64,000 bases of DNA from Certhia americana (GCA_018697195.1 CM031857.1:92689755-92753754); one strand, 5' to 3'; counted from the first letter of the stretch, positions 36,301-50,860 are shown. The notes: a model not told the origin generated them from the sequence alone. Numbers and translations: made by a program.

Positions 36301-37148
36301 ATTAGGGCATGTTTTATATGGAGGGGTTGCTTTGTTTTTGTTGGTTTTTTGAGGGTTTTTTTGAGGAGAAACTAATGTGGGTTTCTTTCCACTTGATTTA
36401 CCCTTATTTTTAAATAGTGTTAATTACATTGGAATGCTGAAGTGGTTTATAAGCTGAAACACAGCAAGCATCCACTGAAAAATCTAGCCGGTTACTGTGT
36501 GTTATCTAACTTCCCTCCCTATTCAGCAGTTAAATGGCAGCATGATTACATCCAGGTATTTTCTGTCTATAAGTTTTTCTCAAAAAGCACCATTAATATG
36601 TCTTGTTTTAAAGTAATAAACATCTAAAAAAATGGTTGTATCTGTGTCTTTTTTCTTCTGAATTTGTTGAAATATAGTATACTTTTTATACTGGTTTATA
36701 TGGTTTTTTTTTCTTTGTGTTCATTGTGTCAGTCATGATATGGAAGATTTTGTGAAAGTTTTAACATTAAGTTGATCCACTATGTGTAATTGCAGTTTGA
36801 AGTGTCTACGTTGACTGATTCGTTAAATTAGGATGTGTAATTATGAGAGTTTCACAACTCTATGGATTTCTTTGTAGCTTCTTACAATGTTTGCTTAGAA
36901 GTGATCTGTGTATGCATGGAATTCAGTATTATCCCTTGAATTTTTAGAAGATGGTGTAGTGACCTCCAAAGTTCAGGTGTATTTTCTTTGTGTCTGTTGT
37001 CTGGCATGTAGTTATTTTTAAAGTTTTGTGTGTACATATGTAGGGGGTCAAGGGTGGCAGCTTTGAAAAGCCAAGTTCAGCTCAATAGTCCCCTTGTTGC
37101 CGGTTGTTGAAAACGCTGACTCTCCTGCAGCTGAGTTTTAAAAGGAAA

Positions 37149-37199
37149 GCTTTTGTTTGTTTGTTTTGTTGTTGTTTTTGTTTTGTTTTTTTTTTTTTA
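37149..37199. repeat. GTTT-rich / poly-T low-complexity tract
   Basis: A run of TTTG/TTTTG units ending in T13. Intronic low-complexity sequence with no inferred function. Confidence 0.8.
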
Positions 37200-37893
37200 C
37201 ACTTGTGTTTGTGTCAACTGCCTTTAGCTATCTAGCATGTGGGCTTCTTGGATTAGTCAGTGTGCCAGGGCTCTGGAGAACCAGCAGTAGTAAACAGAAC
37301 CAGCAAAGGTGACTGCTCCCATTGTCTTTTAAATGCAAGTTATAAAGGAGCATAAGTTTTCCCCTGTATCTCAGTCAGCTTTGGAGAAAGCCAGGCTTAC
37401 TGGTTTATATTGTTTTTGCAGTTTCCACACTAATACAGGTAGAATGAATCCCTCAGTTGCAGGGTTGTGTTTGTAGTTAATGCAAGCTTTTAAGACTTGG
37501 GTATTACAAGCCTGATGCAAACCACAGAAAAATCAATGTGAAGATTGCTTACATCTTTACAGCGGGTCATCTAAAAGTATTTCTTGGTATGTTAAAGTGC
37601 TAACACATTTAGTAACATTTGAGGCTGATTCAAAGACAGCGGTAGTTCGTAATCTCTGTGTAGCCAGTTAAAAAGTAATGAGTAACTTTCCTGAAGAATA
37701 GGTGAGTGCCTGCTTATTTCCATGCAGTTATGCTATTGCTTGGTAGCTCAGGTGACAAATTGGATACTAAACTGGGACTGTTGTGGAAAGATTTTCAATC
37801 TGATGATGAGAACCCCATTAGAAATTAATTTAAAAGACCAATACTTGGAGTTCTGTTACTATTTTTGCTTCAAAAAACCACTTCAAAAAATTC

Positions 37894-37913
37894 TTTTTTT
37901 TTTTTTTTTTTTT
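37894..37913. repeat. poly-T homopolymer (20 T)
   Basis: An uninterrupted T20 run in the IRS2 intron. Confidence 0.9.
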
Positions 37914-39897
37914 AATGATGACCCCAAATTGTGTTTAGCTGTATCAAAAATAGTAAAAAAAAAATCAAGTTCTTGCTCACAGTGCAGGGCAAATACACTC
38001 TGGGAAGAGGCTTGTTGCAAGTGAACAGTGGGGAGATACTTTCCAAAATAAACATTGTTGATGCTAGGGTGTTTTTTTTTTTGTTTTCAAATCCAGAGTT
38101 GCCCATCTCAGTTAAATAAAAGTTATTTCAGAGTGTGTTTTTTTATCTCAGTAAATCAACCACAAAAATAGTTAGGAAAAAGCAACCCAAGCCACAAACC
38201 TAAGCCCCCACCTCTGATGGTAACCTCTACACTGCAGAAGAGTAATGTAATAGCTTTATTGCATAGATTAGGAATGATTCAGTGTTTTGTTTACATTATT
38301 TGTCAATCTCTTCAGCATCCTAGAGGAGAACACTTCCTTCCTGGCAGATGGCAGCCCCAGGGCCATGCACCTGCCATTACAAGCACTACACAGTAGTAAT
38401 CTACCCCAGCATCGCTGTTGACAAGAGGCTAATGATTGGAGACTGTCTGCCTGACAGCCTAAACAAAATTGGAACATATTTGTCCTTCAGCGAGGGTCTG
38501 AGAGATCTTAGGTAGGGCAATCAGGACAGTATGCTGAAAAATTATAATGGGACTTAGTTTAGACCTCTTTGGTAGTGTTTGTAGTCCGAGCCACTTGTAA
38601 GATAATGATGCTTCAAAAAGCAGAGCGTGTCTCAAAGAAGGGATTTTCTGTTTCTCTGTCAGAGCGGTCGCTGACGTGCATTAATAGCTTGGTGTTGATG
38701 GCAGGAAGGCTTGCGTGGCTGCGCTGGCTGTGCCGCTGTCCTCTGCCACACAGTCTGCCCTCGCGGGGAGCATGGAGTCGGATGCACTTGCGCTGCTAAA
38801 TGGGGCCATGAGCGCTCTTAGGAAGTCAGAATGGCTCTGTAATTGTTTGAGTGGTGTGTTTGGTGTTTGCATAATGCATTCCTATTTCAATTATTTGATT
38901 TGTAATTTTATGTGTTTTTATTATGACATTAGACCACAGTCTCTTATTTTATTCTTTTGCTAATTTCTCTTACGCATTTGTGTGCATTTGCTTTTCTTCT
39001 TTGAAATTAGAGTGGGTGATGTTTCCAGGGGACACTACCCAAGGCAAGGGTATCTTTGAACTAGGCCAGGATGTTCTTTGCTAAATTTAAAAACTACCCA
39101 AATATTACCCAGAGTTTGTAGGGTATTAAGCAGGATTACATGACGCACGGATTAGACATTGTTGAGCAGCTTGTTTTTGTTCGAAGGGGTCAGAAATGGA
39201 GGCACTGGGGCTGTAGTATGATGCCAAAATAGCAAACTTGCTGATAATCACAAACAGCAGAAGTTTCTTAGAAACAGTTGAGCACTTGAGAGAATTTTCC
39301 AAGCTTTCTTCAAATGATGCTTTAGTTAAATTGTTTGATATGTGCTGTGATGATGAATATAAGGTATAAAGCTCACTGTTTTATTGAGTTTCAATTTCCA
39401 AATCTGTTTCACAGGTACTTTAAAGAAGACTTAAAACACCACTGTAAGTGCAACTTGAGGCAGAGGACTTTGATTCTCTTCAAAGACAAATCAATAAATC
39501 GTTCCAGTAACAGTGGGGAAATCATGTCAATGAAATAAGATCTAAGGTGGTTTAGATTTGTCTCTTACATTGTGTCCTCTGAGGCAGTATATTATTTTAA
39601 AAAGTGTTTATGACAGTCATGATGTCTACCTCATTATATTGAGTGGCATTGTCAAAGTAAGGTAGGGAATCGGAATTATGAAGACTTTTTTCTAATTTGG
39701 GTTGGGTTAGTTTGTTGGTGTTGTTTTTTTGGGGTTTTTTTGTGTGTGAGAGTTTTTTTGTTACTCATTTGTTTGGTTTGGGTTTGCTTTGAATCTAGGC
39801 TTTTTCTCAGCAGAAGTCACAATATTGATTGAACAAGACACACAATAGTCTTTTGGGGCCAGGTTAGGCATTAGTCTAATGTAGAAGGCAGTGGTTG

Positions 39898-39926
39898 AAT
39901 AGTTGCTCAAGAATAGTTGCTCAAGA
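39898..39926. repeat. 14-bp tandem duplication
   Basis: AATAGTTGCTCAAG occurs twice in direct tandem in the IRS2 intron. It is a small local duplication and no function is inferred. Confidence 0.8.
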
Positions 39927-40758
39927 ACAAAAAACAATAATGTTTTTTGGTTTAGTCTGCCTTTGACAAGTGGATGCAAACCTCACCAGTTTTCTCATTA
40001 ATGCAAGACTTTTACGTCACCAAACTGACTGCTTCAAATACTGTGGTCTCTCCCATACTTGAATTTACTGAGAAGTTACGGAGTGAATTTGTTATGTAAT
40101 CTTTTTACTAGTTCCTCTGGTAGTGATTTTTTCCAAAACTCCAGTGAGTTGTTTCTACTTTACTTCAAAAGGCAAACCAAAATCAGGTGATGTGTCTAAC
40201 CAAAATTTTCACTTGCACCTAAAAAAGACTTCTTGAGATGGAATAATGAGATTTGGAACTGGAAGGTGTAGGTGGAGTTCTGAAAGTCAATTGCACTCAG
40301 TAGTGTTGTAGCATCATTCATTTCTACATCATATACATTTGGTAAAGTTTATAGGAGGGTGGACTTGCATCTTCTACTACAGCTTTCATTCCTGAGCAAT
40401 TAGTTCTGCCAAAATTAATGAAATATAACTATAATAATACTGTCTCTTTAACATAACAACAACAAAAACAGAAAGTTACACTTTCATTTGTAACAGTCCT
40501 GTACAGGAATGATAAAGATTTGTCTCAGTGATTACTGTGAAAGTTGTTTATGAACTATGAAAAGACACTTAGTTTGAAATTATTTACAAATAATTAGTTT
40601 TAATCTAGTGTAAAATTTCAAACATTTATGTTTGGATTTGGAGTCAAACTTGTATAGCAAGACAAAGTTATATAATTTTCTGAATGTTGAAGTTACAGAA
40701 TTAGTGCTCATGACTTTAAAAATAGTTACAGAAAATTAACTATGTGGAGGAGTGTTAG

Positions 40759-40760
<2 letters not shown>

Positions 40761-40808
<48 letters not shown>

Positions 40809-40818
40809 NNNNNNNNNN

Positions 40819-40865
<47 letters not shown>
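40761..40865. repeat. (AT)n microsatellite interrupted by an assembly gap
   Basis: Alternating A and T on both sides of ten N bases at 40809-40818. The N block is a nominal gap, so the true length of the AT tract is unknown and may be much longer. Pure (AT)n tracts can form cruciforms and are hard to sequence. Confidence 0.95.
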
Positions 40866-40867
<2 letters not shown>

Positions 40868-43800
40868 CCCTGGTGCACAGAATACTTGAAAGAATTGGCC
40901 ATAACTTAAAACTATTAGGACTTACTGTTTTACAATCCCAATAGTCTAGCAGCTACTCTCACAAATACCAAAGAGACTCTTAATATGCTCTAATGAGTGC
41001 TAGGATAATATTACTTTCTTTTGGATATCTAAAGAAAAGTGAGTTGTTATGCAGTTCTGTTTTAATCTTCAGATGTCAAATGAAAATTGAGTAAAAATGA
41101 GCTTTTTAACAGTATTTTCATATAAATGGTAGTTGTGTGGGGTGTAAATAAATAGATTGATGATACTTGGATGTTGAATGTTAGCCAATAGGATGAGTTC
41201 CAGATACAAGTGCACTGATGCATTTCGGCACTGTAAGTGATTTCTAATTTAGGTCCTCTTCTGCCCCATACTATTCCTTCCCCACTGTTAGTGTGAATAT
41301 TCAAGGGACAGTAAACTGAAAGAAAATAACATGAGATAGTGTATCTGCTATTAAAAAAAAAAGATCAGAACTTGATAGTGGTGAAATATTGATTTTTAGT
41401 AGAAGTCAGATTCAGGCCTCAGGAAGTAAATTGATGGACGTTTATTTTAGTATGTGTACACTTGACTGTGTGAGGAAGTCGAAGCAACAGCTTAGATCTT
41501 GCAGCTTGAGTGAGCACAGTGGAACTGGTATGCCTGAGTGCAGAGAGAGCAGGACTGAGCTGTGAATGAGCTGCGTAGGATGTTTGGATGCCAGGCAGCT
41601 GTTTGATGGAGTCATTATAAGGGGTCATTTAGAGTCTTCTGAGTCCGAAATTATTCCTTAAGTCTTGAGTGTGCGTCATCAGTCAGGGACATGGCAAGCT
41701 TTAACTTGCCATACTGGCCATGTGGATGCTATGTTGTCATATTAAGAGAAAATGCTGCAGTATTGTCTATTCCTCTCACTCTTCAGTAATGTTTTCAATT
41801 TTCTATGTCTCTTAGATTGGCTGTTGTCGCTTTTGCAGGGTGACAAATTTTTTATCATTTTCATCAATTTTTATCAATTTTTATCACTGTTTTCAAAACC
41901 CGTACTGGGACTTATTTCCATGGTATGTTGTGATGGAAATGTTACTCTTACTTTGCTAAAATATATTACTCTGCTAAAAAGTAATATTGATTTAGTGCAG
42001 CTTATGCTGTATCCTTAATAAGGCATAGAAAAAACAGAATGAAGGATTTATAACAATAAAAAAGAAAAAAAGAAAAGGTGGTGGGACTTCAGAACATGTT
42101 CATAGAAATAGTGAGTTATTTTGAGGAGTGATGCATAGGAGACAACTTTAAGCTCTTCACCCCTACTGGAATGAAGGATGTGCATCCTGTCTTTAGTTGG
42201 GTGTCTTAAATCCTTTATCAGGCACACATTTGTTATTGTCTTCTTAAGGGATTTTCCAGTTTGTTTTCTATGGATTACCTGAGCAGCTCATACTTCATTC
42301 TATTCTGAAGACAAACCTCTATGAAGTTCTGCTGAAGATGTCAAAACAGTGGACAAAGAAGTCTTTTATTGAATCTGCATGTTAAATTTTTTTGCAATCT
42401 TAATTTTTTTTATCATGTAAACCCATTGTTTTATTGGGCTGTGAATTGGATTTTTCTTATTCATTAGCATATCTGTGTTATGTGTGTGTGTACCTGAGTA
42501 AGATCTTAATTTTGATTTTATAGTCAAACATTTTAGTATGAATCAAAATACATTAGCTCATTATTTACATCACATACACATTATTTTCTTACTCCGGGTA
42601 AGAATTAGCCTTGTTTGTGCTTGATGCATAAAAGCCTGTTGTCTCATATTTGGTAATTGTAAATTGATTCAGGAACAAGAGGAACTTCTGTAAATTCTGT
42701 GATTTAGTTTAGGACGAATGTTGAAAATAAGTGTTACAGGATATAGATACAGTGGCTGTGACTCTAAGGGTTGGAATGAACATCCTTACTGTCTGTTAAG
42801 TTTCAAATTCAGTTTCTTCATTGAATCATGTGCTACTGGAGGTTTTTTTCTAGTAGGTGTGTTTTTCTTGGTGCATATGGTGACAGCATTCTTTAACTTC
42901 CCTGTTTCTGGAATGTGGTAACTTTTAATTTGACAGAGATTGCCAAGATTTTTTGTAGCACTGATGAGATGTTAATAGGGAAGCTCAGAGCCATTTCTCC
43001 TCTGTCATGGACTGTCTTAGGTCCTTTTTTTGGCCATTTGTTACCACATAATCTCTTTCTGAAATAGTAATAATTAATTGCTTCAATTAAATTTTCAAGG
43101 AATTTTAGTTAAAAATAGCTACTGGAAATAAGGACCTCTAATACAGTCCACAGACTATTTTGTACTGTAATTTGAAGAGCTTTGATATAGAGAAACCAGC
43201 CTGTTCATGCTGGATTTATTATATATATCTTTTGTGGGCATGGTTATATGATTTTGTCCAAGACTTATTCCTGCTCTATAGGAAAGTGTATCTGTGGTCT
43301 CTTGTCTCAAACATTGATTGAATCTGAATTTATGGGGTTTTTATGATGATTTTTGGGGAAGCTGAGGCATCAAAGTGAAAGACACTCCAAATTGCTGTAT
43401 CTTTTATTAGTGTCTCCGGTCGCTTGGTTGCTTGATTTTTTTTCTTCCTTATAAATAAGCAGCTTGTGTTTGCTGTAGAAATGTTTTGTTAGGATTGTTT
43501 AGCCCAGACGGGATGGGATTATTTGCAAGCTGAGGGAGGATATTCCAGCGGAGGCAATTTATCTGTGTTTTTCTTAATAGGTTTTGTGAAATTCAGCTGT
43601 GCTGGGCTCCTGTTTTGGTCTGATGGACATGACTCTTAATTAAAAGGGAGAGGCTATAGGTTAACCACAGGACATGAGAATCTTAAAGGACGTTAATGTA
43701 TGTGTCAGGAGTGAAGCTGCTTAATGTCTTCTATGTTGCAGGTTGCAACTCAAGTGTCTCCAGTATGTCTTAAGGGTCCGTGTTCCTGGGTTAGATTTCT

Positions 43801-46800
43801 AGGTACATGTGGGTTCTTTTTCACCTAGCCAATGCTGTTGCACTTCATGCAGAACTGCAAAAATAACTCTGTAATCCCTACATTTGCAGTTTAGGAGCCT
43901 ACCAAAAGACTTCCCTTCAAAGAAGGAACTGTCTCCTGTAAGTAGTCGTTAAAAAGATACAAAGTGCCAAAATACAAATATTGAAGAGGCTGGTCAAAGC
44001 CACATTTGGAGATTGGCACAAAACCACCTCCCTTGACCATAGAGGGAGTCTATATGCTTGGCATAAATGGAACCTCTAACTTCCAGAGATCTACAGCTTG
44101 TGAGATCAACCTTGCTGTGCCTTGTTTTAAGCAGGAGAACTTGAAATAAGACTGATATTTGTATGTGGATCAGCTGGCACAGTTAGTATTCCTGCTTGAC
44201 CTGGACCGTATGTTAGTTAGTTAATGATATATTGTACTTGTTCAGTAAATGTGAAATTAAAAGGGATTTATGTTCTCTCTAGCTATGCAGCTTCTGCACT
44301 GTTGGCTGAACACTTTTCAATATATTTCCTGGTCAATCACAATATGTGACTTATGCAAGAGTATCAGGCCCTTGGCATTTGCAAGCAAACTTGGGCATTA
44401 AAGGTGCAGATGCCTTAGGGAAGGTACTGGTGTACCTGTGTTCTGCAGAGCATTTCTTCATGGCAGTGCCTGTGATCTTTCTGTTCTTCTAGAACAGCAT
44501 CATAGCTTTATAGAGTCTCAGTTACTGCATTGTATCCTGCAGGAAATCATAGTTCCTTAATATGATATCCTGGTGTGTTCATCACACCTGTTTGAGATAT
44601 CCTAAGCAGCTTTAAAGGGCTGAGATGCTGGCAGCAGGAAAAAGTGCATGCAGGTCTTGATGTGCTGGAAAGCCTCCCTGAAATTTAGGGGAATTCTTTA
44701 CTAGGCATCATGGGACTAGAGCCAAACTCTAAAATATTCCATCTTAAGTGACAAAGAGGGGTTTTAATCTGTTTTATAGAAACAGTCTGGGCAACATAAT
44801 ATGATTTCAGAAGGATGAGAGTGTCAGTTATATAGTTGTGTGGTCAGACATATTGCTATAAGTAAAATGTATTTTTTAAAAATACTGTATTGGTACTGGT
44901 GATCCTTTTTTAGAAAATTAATTGTAATTGGTTATTTATAGATAAATTTGCTGGCAACATATATGGTGTGCCATAAAACAAAACAAAGGCACCTGTATAA
45001 GAGCACTTGGGAGAGGAGGAAAAAACTGGTGAAACAGTAGAGTACACCTCTGTTTCTGTAAATATTTACTGAGAGCTCTTATAACTATGGAAGATAGTGC
45101 ATCTTGCATTGGAGCTAGTAATGTTGCAAGTAATTGGCACTAATTTTTTGGATTTTTAAAAAAAAATCGCTTTGAAGCTTTGAGAAAAGTGCTGTGAAAG
45201 CAAACTGTGCTCTGAGAGCATAGTATTTTTCATATTCGAACAGGTTCTGTTTGTTGGGGGATTGTGTTAGAGGAGACTTAATGGGCTTCTGTAGAGTGGT
45301 AAGTATTACGTCTGAAAAAGGTGAAGGTGTTGAAATCAACAGGGATGGGGCACCCTGCTAAATTTGTGATTCTGGCTGTCAGAAAATATGCACTGTGCCA
45401 AGGGCTGCTAGTCTACAGTACGAAGGAAGTTAAGAAGAGCTTGGCTCATGGTCTTTAACAAGCTGGCTTGTCCTTATAGGTAAATTATTAGGAAGAGAAC
45501 TTTGGGTAGTATCTCCCTCCATTTGCAAAATCTGTATCTTGGCTTTTATAAGCAGCTGCTTTTGATCAACTGTCAGAGAGGAAACTGGCTTAGAGGAGTG
45601 TACAACCTGCTTCAGTGCAGCACTTTTGTGCTGTATTGCTCACTTCACTAAATGGTTTCAGGGAGTGGTGATGTATTTTCATCATGGAACATGATGAAAC
45701 TTCTGGCCTAGCTTCATCTTTTCCCCACTTCTCTGTTACTGACAGATTCACATTGACAAAGGTGAGGCCACAAAAGATTTCTAGAAAAGCATTGATAAAA
45801 TTGGAAAATTGTCCTTTAGAATCCTTATCCTGCTTCAGGTTGCTCAAGAGTTTTAAGTGAGAATGTGGCAATAAGAGAAAGCTGTAAGGGAAAAGGTTGC
45901 CTTCCTCTAGAAGCCAGGTTGTTCCTCTTACACCTTCTCTGCTTTGTTTTTCTCTCATTTTTCTCCCTGTGTATCTCTTCTGCAAGAAGATGCATTTCTC
46001 TGGATGTATCTCCTAACCTGAAATTCCAAAAGCTGCAGTAGCCAGCTAATATTTAGTGTGTGACCATCCAGTGTGTTCAGGTTGCAGGTGAGATGCCTAA
46101 GTGAATGTATGTCATGCTAGGGGGTGTTTGTCTCCCTGGTAAGCTGTCTGAAGGTCAGTTTACAAAACAGCAGGATGGTTGACTCTGAAAGTTGAGGAGA
46201 GCCTTGTGTTTTAAAACATGCTGCTCTTTGATAAATGTCTTCCTCTAGGATGCTCTTGTAAATCTGAAGCCTCTTTTGATACTAGGTGCATAAGCCAATT
46301 TGGCAGTGATGAAGGCAGGGATTAGGCTTTGAAAGAGTGCCTGGATGTCGTGTTTCAGTTCCCCTCTCCACAATATTTATGAGGCAAGAGCACTTACTGG
46401 ACTAACCAGTGTTCTGTACCTTTCTGGATGAAAAAAGATCTCTTTCAATCATCTTTTCCCCCTCACCACCTTATGGTCTTAACCATATATCACTTGGTAG
46501 AATGCTCTTTTTCTTTCTTACTGCAGCTGTTTTCATGCAATAATTAGATATCCTCTGTAATGGAAAGGGAGACCGAACGTGATTTCCACAACTTACATGA
46601 GTCCTTATCCCGATTCCTATGAATATTTAAATTTTTAATGTGAATATTTCTTCAATTTAACCAGTGGAAAAGATTGCGTTTTGTCCAAAGTGGGAGAGGG
46701 AAAAAGCATACTTTTAATCTCTTTGGGAACGTTGTAATATTGTGTTTTCAGGCATGTGTTTTTGGCCTAGTGGCTCAGGAACAGTTCTTGAGCTTTGATA

Positions 46801-48001
46801 TTTTTTCCATTGTTACCTAGAATGGCAGTCAAGCTCTCACTTGTGGATCTGAACCAGAAGTCTGACTGTACTTATTTTTTCCTTCCACCTCACTGTTACC
46901 TGCTGGAAATAGGACAACTAATTTTGATGGCATTTCAGTTGGCAATTGTGTGAGAATATCAAGCTCTGGTTCACAAGAGCTCTTCTTTCTTGTCAAAACT
47001 TGTTGACCTTGTTAATGACTACTGTTATAAATTAGAAGAGATGTAAATATGCCTTTGACATCCCAACTGAGCAACTTCCCAGCAATTGTAAAGGTGTGTA
47101 AAAGGATATCATCTCTGTTCCTGGAATGAACACCAAGTTGTATACTTCACAGATTTTGAGATCTTTCAGAACTCTTACTCATCAGAGCCCAATATAAAAT
47201 AGGGCATAAATTTGTTTCTTAAAAGTCACTGTTTCTTGACTCTAAATTTAGAGTTGGAATGGCTGGCTCCTCATAGGGTGAGTAGATCAGAAATGCAGAG
47301 ATACAACCAGAGTTTAGTAGAATTTAGCTGAGTATTGCCTAGTATGTGCTTTTGGGGCAGGCATGCTGATCCAATTGCTGTTGTGTCTCCAGAGATGGGA
47401 TTGGTAGGTAGTTCAGTGTGTTAGTCACTGATCCCTCCAACCCTTGCTCTTCATCTCTTGGAAGGTGAACACGTTGTTTTGCAAAAATTCTGTCTCTTAA
47501 GAAACTTCCATCCTCACTTTGTGTGCAAAGTGGTATTGCTGGAGTTCCCCCATTGCTGGCAGGCTGCACCTGGGAAAAGCTGTGCTCCCTCCTTGGTGAA
47601 GTGAATGGAGCTGTAAATTCAGGCCAACAGCTGAACTGAGGCCATGTTTGTGGTGTTGGGTCTTCAGTCTGCACTGATATGGGAATAGTGTGATGGTTGT
47701 AATGTGGGATGCAATTTTGTGTGTATAATAATGGTGATCAACCAAGAGCATGACTTCTTGTTCCATGATGGTTAAATGCTGTGTGTACTGTGGAGTGGCT
47801 TTAACTGGCTGTCACAGATGAATGTCTTCAGTGGCCAATTTTCTATGTATCTTCCACATCTGCTTCTGCATATATGTTTCTGTCCTTCTTACAAGCTCCC
47901 AGTGGAAGGGCAGAAGGACTAAACATTTTTATTTTATAGCATTTTGTTTTATTTTCTAGCAGAGAAAGCTGCTTGATTTTTCTCAGGTTTTGATGATTTT
48001 A

Positions 48002-48580
48002 TGGCTCCCAAGATATTAGCAAGTCTTTTTTCTCAGCCCGCGACCGATGAAGAGGTTGAGATTGATCGATGCTGCTTTTCAAGGCTGTTTATTTTTCCTT
48101 ACCTATTCCATTCATTCTCTGACCTGCTGAGGGATGTTCAGCAGGTTGGGTTGAGGCACAATCTCCCACCTTCAAGGTGGTGTTGACTTCTTATACTAAC
48201 AACTACAGGTACTTTATTTACAATAATTTTACAATACCTTTCACCTATATTAGACAGTTGGTCTCTGCTCTAAAACAATTAGAAAGTGTTGCCATCACAG
48301 CAGATGATGTGGAGGACAGGACATGCCCAGATTCCTCCATCTTGCATCTTGAACCCCCATTCTAAAACCCCCAAAATTCTCCTTTTTCACCCTGTGACAA
48401 ATTAACTATCATTCTGTTCAAACTCTTGTGGCCTGTAAGTCCTCACACAAAGTTGGTAATTTTTTCCATGGGCTAAAATTGAAGGCACAGGTATTTTTGA
48501 CTCCGTGCCAATGTCTCTGAGCCCCTTGCCAGGGTCTCGAATCATGCAGGACAGCCAGAGGAATGTCCCAGGTTCCAACA
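48002..48580 (-). mobile_element. solo ERV LTR, minus strand, inside the IRS2 intron
   Basis: On the minus strand it starts TGTTGGAACCTGG and ends GGGAGCCA, giving TG...CA ends over about 579 bp. It is flanked by the 6-bp direct repeat GATTTT (47995-48000 and 48581-48586; one extra base separates the left copy), the duplication size of ERVK-type integration. Reading on the minus strand, an AGTATAAGAAGTC TATA-like stretch lies near 48185-48200 and an AATAAACAGCC poly(A) signal near 48090. They are in the U3-R order expected of an LTR. No internal retroviral sequence adjoins it, so it is a solo LTR left by recombination. It lies opposite to IRS2 transcription, as most tolerated intronic LTRs do. 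Confidence 0.72.
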
Positions 48581-50139
48581 GATTTTGTTTCATTTCACGT
48601 AATGCTTGTGAATGGTTTTATACCCAACTTGCAAGGGAGAGAGTAATTGAACATATCTCAGATAGCACTGTGTTGAGGGGTTTCTGTCTAATTTATTTTA
48701 TCCCTAAGCATGGGATTAAATCCCATCTATACAAAGTTGTTTAATAGTACACATTGGCTGTAGCTTTGAAATTAAGAGATATAATCACAGCTGTATTAAA
48801 TTAATCCTGGGAAAAAATGAGCATGTCTAGTTTCTTAATTTTAAATTAGAATTGCCGATATTTATTATAATTGATATGGGAAATGTATTCTTGGACCAGC
48901 ACTATAAATTCATTATAATTACATTTGTAAGTTTAATCCTTTTATTTTCCACATAATTACATTTTAATGTTTAGTTATTAGTACTATAAAATCTACAAGA
49001 ACCCTGAAAAAATTATATGAAACACAAATTATATCAAATTCTGAAGTCAACTAAGCATAGCCCACATTCTCATCTGTATAGATGTATTCTGCTATAGACT
49101 CAACTGCTTAAACACCAGTGCAAGCTCGTAGGTAAAATAAGTATTTATCATGTAAATATATGTCATCAAAAACAAATAATTTGGGGTTTTAGTACCTTTG
49201 GTTAAAAGTTGGTTCTCATTAGAAATTCTGGGGGATTTTCCCATGACAGCAGATGAGCATTTTAACCTCTTGTCAGTATGCTTGGGCATACAAACCCAAA
49301 AGGTATTTGCACATACTGACATGCAACATCTTTTTCCAGATAGTCTAGCAGTTTGTTTCCCACTTTAAAGGTTAATCTTTCCCCATGGTTATATTAATGC
49401 AGTTCAAAGTGATACTAGTCTAACCATTTGACACAAGAGTTAAAAGTACTGTGAAGCTCATTTTAACATAGAGTAGTAAAGTAGGGATTTTGTATCCACA
49501 ATAATCTAAGGAAATCTAGTGGGCTTTTTTATTATTATTGTATGTCATGAAGAATCTATGTTGACCAGATGGTCACTTTTTTAAATTCATAAAACAAGAG
49601 ACATATCTGAACAACATCATGTACTGTTTCTTAGTGGAATAACATATCAAAAGAGCCTAGTTACTTGGTACAGCATGTTTCCAATTATGATCAACCATGA
49701 CTTGTTTAAAAAATTAAAATAATGTGGCTTTTTAATTTCATGGTTTAACTTGTTTTTCTCATCAAATGTGGAAACATTTTAGTATGGATGGATATTGTGA
49801 GTTTTGTAAACTTTTAGAGCGTACTACTTCATGTTTTCCTGTGAAGTGTTAGTTAAGCGAATGTTTATACTCTGATTGAAACCTGTTCCTCTGACAGTGT
49901 CTGTGCTCAGCTTTATTTGGTAAGAGTAGTCATGCTAAGTGGAACATAAGTTCCCTGGAATTACTTGTGGAGAGCCATAGCTTGGCACATGAGTTGTTCT
50001 GCTATCTTTAGCAGGGCTGCCTGTGATGTTAAGTACAGTATTCATTGCATTGCTTAATGAGTGGGAGCCAGGTCAGGATTTGGTTCCCACTGTGCACTTC
50101 CCAATAGTATCCTGGGTAGGAGTCAGGCTGCATCTGCAT

Positions 50140-50860
50140 TTGGATGCTTGGACAAGTTTTTGATCTTACGATGTGTCTGCATCCTGTGATGCCTCCAATA
50201 AGGAACCCTTGGAGGCTGTGGTTCAGGCCACCTCTGGTTATTGTCAGTGGCTGGTCAGCAGGAGCTTATTTCCATCAGGCCTGTGCTGCTCCTTCCCACC
50301 CTCAGCCCCCCTCTCTGCTCCATTACTTGCAGACATAGACTGCTGGGGATGTGGGGACGGTGCTGCCAAGGCTCAAGGCTCCAACCTGTGTGGGTGCCTT
50401 TGACCCATCTTCTGCCAGGAGCCCAGCCCACAATGCCTGGTGCTGGAGAAAGCTCGAGGGCTGGGAGGGCAGTGTAACCTGCTGATGGAGGGTACACTGG
50501 CCCTTTCTGGGTCGCCAGCAGCTTTGCCCAGGGTCATACATCTCCTCTCAGGTGTCTGCTGTACCAAAGACTCCTCTCTGTGATTGGGATTCAGTTCCTT
50601 GGGTTGTGCTGTTGAATGGCCTGGCCTGATGCCCGCAGATGTACGTGTTGTTAACCTCCAGTTTGGTTGTATCAATAGGATTCCTCTTCCAGGAAAAGTT
50701 AGTTAGCAGAATCACAGCCTTAATCAATTTGGCAGACGACATGAGGAGGAAAAACAAAGGGATAAAGCCACTGACTGATTTGCCTGGAGTCAGGGCAGAA
50801 GCCTGCAGCAGAGCTGGGGGTTCTGTGTCCAATGCCTGATGTGCTCTGGCAGTCACACTG
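50140..50860. other. relatively GC-rich intronic segment, unrecognised
   Basis: About 700 bp with GC content above the surrounding intron and many CCTGG/CAGG words. Frames of 60-100 codons run on both strands without features, splice-site pairing or recognisable homology. It could be an old repeat or a conserved noncoding element. I cannot tell which. Confidence 0.3.
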
